Source of the DNA: a virus
Length of the DNA: 23,304 nucleotides
IMG/VR virus record: IMGVR_UViG_3300044695_002368
Location: 1 to 23,304 of that record
Reading direction: 5' to 3' (one strand)
A program made the position numbers and the translations under genes. Position 1 is the stretch's first letter; the number at the start of each line of letters is the position of its first letter. Shown here piece by piece: positions 18,245 through 23,304 of the stretch. The notes beneath the pieces were generated by a model that saw only the letters and a program-made list of their open reading frames with translations, did not search any database and was not told the origin of the DNA.

Positions 18245-18779
18245 ACTCCCAGTATACTTCTTCGTTTCGTTTGTAATGTTTAAGTTCTTCATGTTTGTTA
18301 CTGTGTGTAAAGTGTTTATCAGATAACGTTACATAGTTGTTTGGCATAATGATAAATGGGCCGGGATCAGTAGCAATTAAGTTCAAAGGCTTGTGCTCTT
18401 GAGGATAACGACTAAATCCATCAGACCAGTCAATCATAATACCTGTGTGCCTACCAAAACGTACAGCCCAGTTATGTCTACAAATAGAAGTAAGACCTTC
18501 TAAATAAGACAAATGAGTAGCAGTAATGTTATTACCCATAGCATACCACGGTGCTATCTCATTAGGCTCAAAGAAGTTATCACTTGTAGATAGTGCATGC
18601 AACGGTATGCCAGACCAATGTGCTCCTGTTTCTAGTAAAACATGACACATAAGCATCTGACCTTCACGGCTATGAATCCCATGCCATATACCTTTGGTAA
18701 CACCTTCAGGCATTGTAGGTCCGAGATAACTGTTGCGTACGTTAACGTACAAATGATACGGTAGTGCTATGTGCGTCAT
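18210..18779 (-). CDS. His-rich hypothetical phage protein (189 aa)
   Basis: No family recognised. The protein has many His and Trp residues: HGIHSREGQ, LLETGAHWSGIPLHAL, WYAMGNNITATH, and HTGIMIDWSDGF. The LE-GAHW-GIPLHAL part resembles a conserved-looking core. The clustered His, Asp and Glu could bind metal, but no known catalytic motif is evident. The ATG at 18779 is chosen because it follows the hairpin at 18791-18829. A GTG at 18812, with GGGGAAAG upstream, would add 11 residues but places the start inside the hairpin. It is the first gene of the group leading through the single-strand-binding protein and exonuclease to the terminator at 16571. Confidence 0.65.
   Translation of the reverse strand: MTHIALPYHLYVNVRNSYLGPTMPEGVTKGIWHGIHSREGQMLMCHVLLETGAHWSGIPLHALSTSDNFFEPNEIAPWYAMGNNITATHLSYLEGLTSICRHNWAVRFGRHTGIMIDWSDGFSRYPQEHKPLNLIATDPGPFIIMPNNYVTLSDKHFTHSNKHEELKHYKRNEEVYWEYGNDHNSPSTF
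18737..18750. repeat. 14-bp perfect palindrome GTACGTTAACGTAC
   Basis: A perfect 14-base palindrome within the coding sequence of the His-rich protein, about 30 bases inside its start. A related inverted repeat (AGTAAcGT...ACGTTACT) lies about 90 bases away at 18836-18864. Shared TAACGTAC sequence could mean an operator, or it may be chance in coding DNA. Confidence 0.3.
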
Positions 18780-18790
18780 AGATAAAAATG

Positions 18791-18829
18791 CCTGGGGAGG
18801 TATGCTTACCACAACATACTTTCCCCAGG
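18791..18829 (-). terminator. Strong hairpin followed by T-run, probable terminator or attenuator
   Basis: On the - strand CCTGGGGAAAGTATG pairs with CATACCTCCCCAGG around a 10-base loop, with one small internal mismatch/bulge. The right arm is followed by CATTTTTATC. This is a GC-rich stem plus short T-run as in rho-independent terminators. It lies after the 56-aa membrane protein gene and only about 11 bases before the preferred start (18779) of the next gene. It therefore either ends the upstream unit or acts as a leader structure for the downstream gene. On the + strand no T-run follows. Confidence 0.6.
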
Positions 18830-18835
18830 GCTTGC

Positions 18836-18864
18836 AGTAACGTACATGGAGAGGAAACGTTACT
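18836..18864. repeat. 8-bp inverted repeat, possible operator
   Basis: AGTAACGT (18836-18843) and ACGTTACT (18857-18864) are perfect reverse complements separated by 13 bases. They lie at the very end of the 56-aa gene and upstream of the hairpin. This could be a protein-binding site or part of a transcript fold; no partner can be named. Confidence 0.3.
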
Positions 18865-19033
18865 ATTGTAATACATTGCCAATTGCAACAACACTGCTCA
18901 TCAATACAACAAAAGCAATTACTGCTTTGATGTGAAATGCAGCCTGTTGATTAACTCCTGTAATGATTGGAGCAATTCGTATGAACCGTTTGCCATTTAC
19001 AGCAGTACGTTCAAACTCAATTCCTATTGTCAT
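18863..19033 (-). CDS. Small putative membrane protein (56 aa)
   Basis: Found by reading the gap between larger genes. The N-terminal 35 residues are polar and basic (MTIGIEFERTAVNGKRFIRI...). They are followed by one hydrophobic helix, AVIAFVVLMSSVVAIGNVL, ending two residues before the stop. This predicts a single-pass membrane protein with the basic side in the cytoplasm. AGGTG lies directly before the ATG, closer than ideal. It fills most of the 261-base space between its neighbours and keeps their strand. Small membrane proteins of phages often act in lysis or superinfection exclusion, but no such role can be assigned from sequence. Confidence 0.5.
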   Translation of the reverse strand: MTIGIEFERTAVNGKRFIRIAPIITGVNQQAAFHIKAVIAFVVLMSSVVAIGNVLQ

Positions 19034-19074
19034 CACCTGTCACCAATATAATGAAACAATCAGTTACTTGCAAG

Positions 19075-19317
19075 TTACCAGCCAGATTCTTTCATGTAAT
19101 CATTAACAGCACTACGCTGCTTTAGACCTTTCATATGACTAACTCTGGCTTTGAAAAACTCTGCGTTTAGCATGGTGTACGTTTCAGCAAGCTGCTCAAT
19201 CGTACTGTCCAATTCAACTTCAAGCTTCTCAACTAATGGTGGGTACTGCTTACCATTTTTATCTGGTTTCTGCGGTACTTGCCATTGTTGAGATAGCTTG
19301 ACTTTGATTTTATTCAT
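19075..19317 (-). CDS. Hypothetical phage protein (80 aa)
   Basis: No family recognised. A beta-like N-terminus (MNKIKVKLSQQWQVP) and a Lys/Pro segment are followed by two probable helices (about residues 38-70, with LAETYTMLNAEFFKARV). The C-terminus is SAVNDYMKESGW. The ATG at 19317 has GAGAG just upstream and overlaps the previous gene by 8 bases, so it is in the same overlapping operon. Nothing shows its function. Confidence 0.65.
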   Translation of the reverse strand: MNKIKVKLSQQWQVPQKPDKNGKQYPPLVEKLEVELDSTIEQLAETYTMLNAEFFKARVSHMKGLKQRSAVNDYMKESGW

Positions 19318-19492
19318 ATCTCTCGATCCCGTGAAGTATGTTGATTTCGTTCAGGCAATCTACCAAATTGTCGAATGCCTGTTCATCTCGATCTTTGTCT
19401 TTGTTGCCTTCTGACCGAAGTTTCCAAATCCATTCAGCACTTGATCGTAGCTTTTCATAAGCAAAGAATAGTTGCTGTTCGTTGTTTAACAT
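19310..19492 (-). CDS. Small helical hypothetical protein (60 aa)
   Basis: No family recognised. The protein appears to be two charged helices (MLNNEQQLFFAYEKLRSSAE..., then DEQAFDNLVDCLNEINIL). The ATG at 19492 is chosen because GAGAGGAGTAAAAGA, an excellent ribosome-binding site, precedes it. A longer in-frame extension upstream lacks one. It overlaps the upstream gene by 7 bases and the downstream gene by 8, typical of this run of small early-type genes. Confidence 0.7.
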   Translation of the reverse strand: MLNNEQQLFFAYEKLRSSAEWIWKLRSEGNKDKDRDEQAFDNLVDCLNEINILHGIERYE

Positions 19493-19956
19493 TCTTTTAC
19501 TCCTCTCATTGTGTTTAACAAATCGGCAACAGCATTTGCCGTGTCTTCCCACTCGTGTGTTGCAAAGATTTGTGTGACAGCCCCATGATTTGAATGCTTG
19601 AGTATGTCATAAAATACACTTACACCACCGTAATGGTTATCCTGCATTCTGCGTTCTACTGAATAAAACACTTTTGATTTACCAGTAGGATGTTGTTCCC
19701 AATATGGGATTGGCGTTGCAATTTGATAGGCAATCAAATACCTGTTGTTTGCTTCTTGGTATTTGAAATCAGTAAACAATGATTCGTAATACCATTGTCC
19801 GTGCTCAATAACACCATCGTCATATAACAGATTTACTTTAAGGCAACCTGTATATGGAGTTTGTATATCGTCCCATGTATCAAGCCAATTAATACGACGT
19901 TTTTCCAGCATCGCATCAATATGCTTGCGTAAATCTGCATCAGATGTTTTATTCAT
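19486..19956 (-). CDS. Hypothetical phage protein (156 aa)
   Basis: I do not recognise a family. The protein is rich in aromatic residues (WLDTWDDIQTPYTG, HGQWYYESLFTDFKY, PIPYWEQHPTG) and looks like a folded alpha/beta protein with a C-terminal helix (HEWEDTANAVADLLNTMRG). The ATG at 19956 is preferred over an in-frame TTG four codons upstream; AAAGAAA gives only a weak ribosome-binding match. It overlaps the preceding stop by 8 bases and the next start by 7, so translation is probably coupled. No catalytic motif is visible. Confidence 0.7.
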   Translation of the reverse strand: MNKTSDADLRKHIDAMLEKRRINWLDTWDDIQTPYTGCLKVNLLYDDGVIEHGQWYYESLFTDFKYQEANNRYLIAYQIATPIPYWEQHPTGKSKVFYSVERRMQDNHYGGVSVFYDILKHSNHGAVTQIFATHEWEDTANAVADLLNTMRGVKEC

Positions 19957-20248
19957 TTTCTTTGTCAATAATAATGTCGGACAAAATTGTTTCTGCTAGT
20001 TCGCGCCAATTGATTTTATCATCACGAACTAAATCGCTGATAAGATCAGGCAGTACTGCATAAGCTTTGATATGCTCTTCATACCAATCTTTGAACTGAT
20101 CGGCTAAATCCGAAGCATCTACACCAGTAGTATCTTCGAGATACGTGTTGTTACATTCATCACGAGCAATGCTGTCAAGACAATGCCCTATGTGTGCATT
20201 TACAGCCCAGGTCTCATAATTAGACCAGCCGTTATATCCGTCACTCAT
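19949..20248 (-). CDS. NGWxNYETW-type conserved phage protein (99 aa)
   Basis: The N-terminus YNGWSNYETWAVNAHIG is the hallmark of a small protein family common in phages and plasmids, which I recall as DUF7249-like. The later VNWRELAE-type motif is present as INWRELAETIL. Between them are acidic helices (DASDLADQFKDWYEEHI). The function of the family is not known to me. AGGAGGATGTA directly before the ATG at 20248 is the best ribosome-binding site in the window. That site directly abuts the T-run of a terminator-like hairpin, so the gene has no obvious room for its own promoter. It overlaps the next gene by 8 bases. Confidence 0.75.
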   Translation of the reverse strand: MSDGYNGWSNYETWAVNAHIGHCLDSIARDECNNTYLEDTTGVDASDLADQFKDWYEEHIKAYAVLPDLISDLVRDDKINWRELAETILSDIIIDKENE

Positions 20249-20261
20249 TACATCCTCCTGT

Positions 20262-20297
20262 TAAAAAAATTAGCCCCACATTACTACAATATGGGGC
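20262..20297 (-). terminator. Strong rho-independent terminator-like hairpin
   Basis: On the - strand GCCCCATATT pairs with AATGTGGGGC (one wobble pair) around a 5-base loop at 20273-20297, followed by TAATTTTTTT. It lies 6 bases after the stop of the MGLD-family gene. The T-run ends about 5 bases before the AGGAGG of the next gene, so it separates the 21904-20303 gene group from the 20248-onward group, or attenuates between them. Confidence 0.8.
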
Positions 20298-20302
20298 GTT
20301 GA

Positions 20303-20827
20303 TTACCATGATGCTTGGTATTCATAGCAGAATGGTATGTCTGTATTTTCTTCTATTGATTTAGAAAATACATCATTCGCTTCAGCAATTGATTGGAAAT
20401 ACCAGTCATCTATCTCTGTTCCACCAAAGAAAAATCCTGCTGCTGGTGGCATTATTTCTTCTGCTATTTGTTTAGCTTTTTCTAATGGCTCAGTTTCAAA
20501 TGCAGTTTTGATTGTTTGCAAATCAGAAATAAAATCACGCATACGATGTTGGCCTATTAGGATAGGTCTGCAATCGTCAACACCATCTGCAAAATGATTG
20601 ACAAAGTAAGCATGGAACCAATTGCATTTACGCCATGTAATAACCTGTGTCGATATATTACAGATAGCATCTTTGCTTAATGCGAAGTACACATTCCTGG
20701 TCCTCTTTTCGATTGTATCTGGATCATACACATTCATTTGACCAGTTAGAACAAAGTCTGCTTCGTACTGGTTAAAACTGTATTGATTGATACTGTAATT
20801 TTTAGTGACCCAATGATCTAGACCCAT
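20303..20827 (-). CDS. MGLD...GFFFG-type conserved phage protein (174 aa)
   Basis: This matches a widespread phage family that I recognise by motif rather than by name. It has an MGLD start (here MGLDHW), a WRK-x-N-x-x-H element (W65, R66, K67, H72), DGVDDC (81-86), and a PPAAGFFFGGTEIDDWY region (about 127-143). The function of the family is unknown to me; conserved His, Asp and Glu suggest an enzyme or metal binder. AAGGAGAACGGCA precedes the ATG at 20827, and the gene overlaps its upstream neighbour by 26 bases. It is the last gene of its group, ended by the hairpin at 20262-20297. Confidence 0.75.
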   Translation of the reverse strand: MGLDHWVTKNYSINQYSFNQYEADFVLTGQMNVYDPDTIEKRTRNVYFALSKDAICNISTQVITWRKCNWFHAYFVNHFADGVDDCRPILIGQHRMRDFISDLQTIKTAFETEPLEKAKQIAEEIMPPAAGFFFGGTEIDDWYFQSIAEANDVFSKSIEENTDIPFCYEYQASW

Positions 20828-21209
20828 TGCCGTTCTCCTTATTGAATGTTACGTTTTTGAAATATTTGTTGCACTCTAATTCATTCAAGTATTTAACTAC
20901 TCGATTTTTAGATACTGCAAACACAATTGGGATATACCCGTTATCATCCTTAACAAAGTTGTTAGGGACGAAGTATTTAAGATCGCCAACCCTTGATATG
21001 TACAAGCCGTCGGCATCGCCAATGTTGCCTAGTGTATCGTAAACAACCCATTGCCCATCTACCTGCTCCATCTTAACAATGGTTAGGTACTTATAGGTTG
21101 TTGTGCCTTTATATCCTTTGTGCATAATGAGTACACCGTCGTCGTAATCAAACAAATCATAATTACGAACAGGTCTCTCGATTCCAAATTCCTCTACTTT
21201 TTTACTCAT
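20802..21209 (-). CDS. Hypothetical phage protein (135 aa)
   Basis: No family recognised. The protein is mainly beta in appearance, with repeated short strands (GVLIMHKGYKG, TYKYLTIVKMEQVDGQWVVY, YISRVGDLKYFVP, YIPIVFAVSKNRVV) and a basic C-terminus. This could be a small barrel or SH3-like fold. The ATG at 21209 overlaps the previous stop as ATGA, with AGAGG upstream; an in-frame TTG two codons earlier is less likely. No catalytic residues stand out. Confidence 0.65.
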   Translation of the reverse strand: MSKKVEEFGIERPVRNYDLFDYDDGVLIMHKGYKGTTTYKYLTIVKMEQVDGQWVVYDTLGNIGDADGLYISRVGDLKYFVPNNFVKDDNGYIPIVFAVSKNRVVKYLNELECNKYFKNVTFNKENGNGSRSLGH

Positions 21210-21454
21210 TCCCAACCTCTACATCCGCAGTAATATCCATCTGTTTCATGCGATGGACGATGTGAGAAAAATGCTAATGTTGCTTTGCTTTGCGTTGTTC
21301 TTTTGCATGAAGAACATTTAGCAGTTCTACCTTCTAGATTAGGTTGATTAAGGGCAACTTTTGTTGCCCCTTCATCAAATCCTACGCATATAACACAAGC
21401 TGGATCTCCCGAGCTTGTTGTTCCATTAGCAGCATGACCGCATTGCATTATCAT
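21206..21454 (-). CDS. Small zinc-binding (zinc-ribbon-like) phage protein (82 aa)
   Basis: Cysteines are arranged as two likely zinc sites: C5-G-H7 with C20-x-x-C23, and C47-x-x-C50 with C76-G-C78. Between them are a P-N-L-E-G-R-T-A segment and LAFFSHRPSHE, and the end is DGYYCGCRGWE. The CGHAA opening and YYCGC-GW ending resemble a small phage family I have seen, with no known function. A structural zinc protein that binds nucleic acid or a host protein is likely. The start overlaps the previous stop by 4 bases; two ATGs, two codons apart (21454 and 21448), are possible and neither has a ribosome-binding site, suggesting coupling. Confidence 0.7.
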   Translation of the reverse strand: MIMQCGHAANGTTSSGDPACVICVGFDEGATKVALNQPNLEGRTAKCSSCKRTTQSKATLAFFSHRPSHETDGYYCGCRGWE

Positions 21455-21693
21455 AATTGCACCATATTCAAATTTGAATTAAGCCCATCTATGATAGATG
21501 CTAAGGTCCATGTATATGGAATGTTTCCTGATTCTTCGTATTGCCTATTGCCTTCAGCACAAGCTATTTCAGCATGTTCGCGTTGTGAAAATGGCAATGG
21601 ATCTACGTGCCTATTGTACAACGTATCTACAATGTAGAATGTACCATTAGCCTTGCTTTCAATAACTTGGAAGCGTTGCTTATTTGGTTCCAT
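21451..21693 (-). CDS. Hypothetical phage protein (80 aa)
   Basis: No family recognised. It begins MEPNKQRFQVIESKANG with beta-like FYIVDTLYN, then a helix with REHAEIACAEGNRQYEE. This has the look of a small domain seen in many phage accessory proteins, where a short sheet is followed by an 'A...A..A..N' helix. The ATG at 21693 is chosen because TTGGAGAGACTCA gives a good ribosome-binding site. An in-frame upstream extension would run deep into the preceding gene. It overlaps that gene by 14 bases and the zinc protein by 4. Confidence 0.65.
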   Translation of the reverse strand: MEPNKQRFQVIESKANGTFYIVDTLYNRHVDPLPFSQREHAEIACAEGNRQYEESGNIPYTWTLASIIDGLNSNLNMVQL

Positions 21694-21904
21694 TGAGTCT
21701 CTCCAAAATGTATTTGACATCAATTGTTGGTAACTTTGAACCGTTGCCGTACTCACCTTGAGTTTCGGCAAACATCTGCTCGATATCGATTGGCTCTTCT
21801 TGTTGAGCAACCCATTCGAGAAATTCTTGTTGATCTTTGGTAAGCCCTAAATTTGGCTTTCGTCCATCAACAATCTTTGATAATTGCAGCAATGCTATTG
21901 CCAT
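21680..21904 (-). CDS. Hypothetical phage protein (74 aa), first of the - strand run
   Basis: No family recognised. A helical N-terminus (MAIALLQLSKIVDGRKPNLG) is followed by TKDQQEFLEWVAQQEEPID and an acidic region, ending DVKYILERLNGTK. The ATG at 21904 has GGAG six bases upstream; an ATG at 21916 and further non-ATG starts have none. It is the first gene of the leftward run and faces the + strand small-terminase gene across a short intergenic region, so its promoter should lie in or near 21905-21962. Confidence 0.6.
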   Translation of the reverse strand: MAIALLQLSKIVDGRKPNLGLTKDQQEFLEWVAQQEEPIDIEQMFAETQGEYGNGSKLPTIDVKYILERLNGTK

Positions 21905-21962
21905 TGCAGTCTCCATGTTTAGTGAACAAAAACAACACAAGAGTAGTTAAACCAAGAACCAC
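21905..21962. promoter_or_regulatory. Divergent intergenic region (58 bases)
   Basis: This is the only divergent gene boundary in the window, between the leftward small-gene run and the rightward probable small terminase. It is A/C-rich on the + strand (ACAAAAACAACACAAG). It must hold the promoter for one or both sides unless they lie within neighbouring genes. I see no convincing sigma70 -35/-10 pair, so a phage-specific promoter is possible. The call rests on position only. Confidence 0.3.
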
Positions 21963-22730
21963 ATGATTACTTTACAACGCACACGTTTGAACGGTGTTAA
22001 GCAAACGTACTCTATCTACGAAGCTGGCGATGTAGTACCACCTGATATACGACTAGTATCGTATAAGAATAGATGGGCTGCTATGAAAGGTGAGTATGTA
22101 GAAGACATCAATGGTCGTTTTATACCATTGCTTCGTCGTATTTGCATCAATAAAAACCTTAATCACCACAATATGATCTTCCCAGGTTTTACATGGCAAC
22201 CTTGGCGTAATGATCTATTTAGCTATCCAATAGATAAAGCTAGTGCTGACAATGTACCAGTAGGATTACGTGGTAAAGATATATTGATAGCCAAGCTCAT
22301 CGAGGAAGGATTAGATGCAGAGCAATGTGTTCGACGAGCATACCCTGGATGGGGTCGTCGTCAAGTCATGGCATACCTTATGAGAATGTTTGCCAATCCC
22401 GTATTTTTAAGGTATCTATTTGTGGAGTTAGGTTACGTGAAAAAGCTAAAGAAAGCACTCGAAAATCGAGGTATATCAGTCGATTCTATTGCAGACCAGA
22501 TTGGCGATCTCATATCAGATGAAAAAGCAGTCCCAACGCTACGTAAGTGGGCGTTAGAGACTGCTCTTGCAGCTTTAGAGTCACAGGATAAAACTGGTTC
22601 TGTAACGCAGATTGGTGAAGGTGACAAGGACCTCGATGAGTTTATGCAACATCTGATGCCTATTCAGGCTACTGTTGCAGAACTACCTGAACCATTAAAA
22701 CACCTCCCAAGCGTTAGCACCGAATCTTGA
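21963..22730 (+). CDS. Probable terminase small subunit (255 aa)
   Basis: Residues about 105-145 read like the DNA-binding helix-turn-helix of small terminases: IAKLIEEGLDAEQCVRRAYP, then GWGRRQVMAYLMRMFANPVFLRYL, equivalent to the usual 'G-x-A-x-x-A-x-x-x-G-Y-s...L-x-N-P-x-V'. The C-terminal half (DEKAVPTLRKWALETALAAL) fits the oligomerisation helices of that family. The 90-residue N-terminus (with GDVVPPDIRLVSYKNRW and FTWQPWRND) is unusual and unassigned. Role: recognising phage DNA and loading the large subunit. It overlaps the large terminase gene tail-to-tail by 36 bases. No Shine-Dalgarno sequence precedes the ATG. Alternative: an unrelated DNA-binding protein. Confidence 0.5.
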   Translation: MITLQRTRLNGVKQTYSIYEAGDVVPPDIRLVSYKNRWAAMKGEYVEDINGRFIPLLRRICINKNLNHHNMIFPGFTWQPWRNDLFSYPIDKASADNVPVGLRGKDILIAKLIEEGLDAEQCVRRAYPGWGRRQVMAYLMRMFANPVFLRYLFVELGYVKKLKKALENRGISVDSIADQIGDLISDEKAVPTLRKWALETALAALESQDKTGSVTQIGEGDKDLDEFMQHLMPIQATVAELPEPLKHLPSVSTES

Positions 22731-23304
22731 TAGATCGTCATCATCTGCGATATAGATAGTTGGTTTCTTTTCGTATTCACTCTTAACACTTTGTGTTGGG
22801 TAGTACGTAAATGCCATTGGGTTAATTGATGACTTACTAAATGCCAATGATACAGCATCTGGGTAATCATCATGTCCTGCCGATGGATTTAACGACAACA
22901 ACTGTGTAAAAAACTTACCAACAGACTCACGGCATGTACTAGCATACAGTATAGCATCATACTTACTAAACACTGGCTCCATAATAGCTTTGATGCGATC
23001 AATCTTTTTGTCTTTGTTGATGATTGCATGTACGTATGTGTTTAGTGCTTTTTCTGCTTCACGACGTACATTTTCCTGCGTAGCGTTAGCTTCGATGTAA
23101 TACTTATCAATAGGCATTACAGAGCTAATACGTATCATCTGATCTACAATGCCGGGACGTATGAACTTTGGATTACGAGCATCTTCGTAAATTCCCCAAC
23201 CTCTACCACCCTCGATGTGCAGGATTATAGGAAATGTCTTTTCTACTAGTTTATCGTTACCCTGACGTTGACCAACAGCCCTAATAAACGCTGTAACAGC
23301 TATC
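22695..23304 (-). CDS. terL: Terminase large subunit, C-terminal nuclease part (5' end outside window)
   Basis: The frame stays open to the window edge, so 203 complete codons of the C-terminal part are seen and the ATPase domain lies beyond. Characteristic elements: HIEGGRGWGIYEDAR, a hydrophobic strand, YYIEANATQENVRRE (the 'E-x-N' catalytic strand), KKIDRIKAIMEPVFSKYDAILY, FFTQLLSLNPSAGHDDYPDAVSLAF (HDD..DA, with the last catalytic Asp residues). This is the RNase-H-like nuclease that cuts concatemeric DNA during packaging. An internal ATG at 23138 is not the start, because conserved sequence continues upstream of it. The Asp-rich C-terminus (YIADDDDLSRFG) follows the nuclease fold. Confidence 0.9.
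   Translation of the reverse strand, partial: IAVTAFIRAVGQRQGNDKLVEKTFPIILHIEGGRGWGIYEDARNPKFIRPGIVDQMIRISSVMPIDKYYIEANATQENVRREAEKALNTYVHAIINKDKKIDRIKAIMEPVFSKYDAILYASTCRESVGKFFTQLLSLNPSAGHDDYPDAVSLAFSKSSINPMAFTYYPTQSVKSEYEKKPTIYIADDDDLSRFGANAWEVF

Noticed and set aside
21905-21962. Sigma70-type promoter in the divergent intergenic region
   Set aside because: No -35/-10 pair with proper spacing could be found on either strand by eye; kept only as a positional regulatory region.
23138-23304. Internal ATG at 23138 as start of a separate 147-aa gene
   Set aside because: The same frame remains open to the window edge and encodes terminase-like sequence (HIEGGRGWGIYEDAR) upstream of that ATG, so it is an internal methionine of the large terminase.
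1-23304. CRISPR array, insertion sequence, integrase or attachment site
   Set aside because: No regularly spaced repeats, transposase or integrase motifs, or flanking duplications were seen.

Overview
The window is part of a tailed double-stranded DNA bacteriophage genome (Caudoviricetes). It has tightly packed, strand-segregated genes, a terminase large subunit at the right edge, a YqaJ-type exonuclease, a phage single-stranded-DNA-binding protein, and one enormous 4,771-residue open reading frame. Base composition is AT-leaning. No bacterial housekeeping gene, rRNA, tRNA, CRISPR array or insertion sequence is visible. The closest architectural parallel I know is the crAss-like phages and other podoviruses with giant virion-packaged RNA polymerases. 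I cannot assign a genus or host from sequence alone.

Layout. (1) 7-16567, + strand: a putative late/virion block. It holds a 570-aa Ala/Gln-rich protein with no cysteine, then the 4,771-aa giant protein, then a 120-aa protein and a 47-aa very basic peptide coupled by an ATGA overlap. (2) 16571-16602: a hairpin that can serve as a terminator for both converging strands. (3) 16607-21904, - strand: at least 14 small genes in overlapping runs, probably early/middle functions. The recognisable ones are a single-strand-binding protein of DUF3127 type, a YqaJ/lambda-type exonuclease, a zinc-binding protein and two families common in phages (an NGWxNYETW protein and an MGLD...GFFFG protein). Two strong hairpins, near 18791-18829 and 20262-20297, divide this run; each sits just upstream of a start codon. 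(4) 21905-21962: a short divergent intergenic region. (5) 21963-22730, + strand: a probable small terminase. It overlaps tail-to-tail with (6) the 3' end of the large terminase on the - strand, which runs off the window.

Main point of interest. The giant protein appears to be a multi-module virion polyprotein. It carries an HEGLH zinc-metallopeptidase motif (residues 1052-1056), a compact module with FIGRGS / SAEGNR / DRERPYNLGER motifs (about 2036-2137), and then what looks like a single-chain two-barrel RNA polymerase core. That core has a lysine-bearing, beta-like barrel around 2155-2233 and a DHDGD signature at 2615-2619, matching the DxDGD metal-binding loop of beta-prime-type polymerases. 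The protein has only 2 cysteines in 4,771 residues, and its 570-aa neighbour has none. This fits proteins packaged in the capsid and ejected through a tail. The inferred picture is that the giant protein enters the cell with the DNA and transcribes early genes, that the - strand genes (SSB, exonuclease, small proteins) support takeover and replication/recombination, and that the terminase pair packages DNA. The polymerase and ejection roles are inferences from motifs and context.
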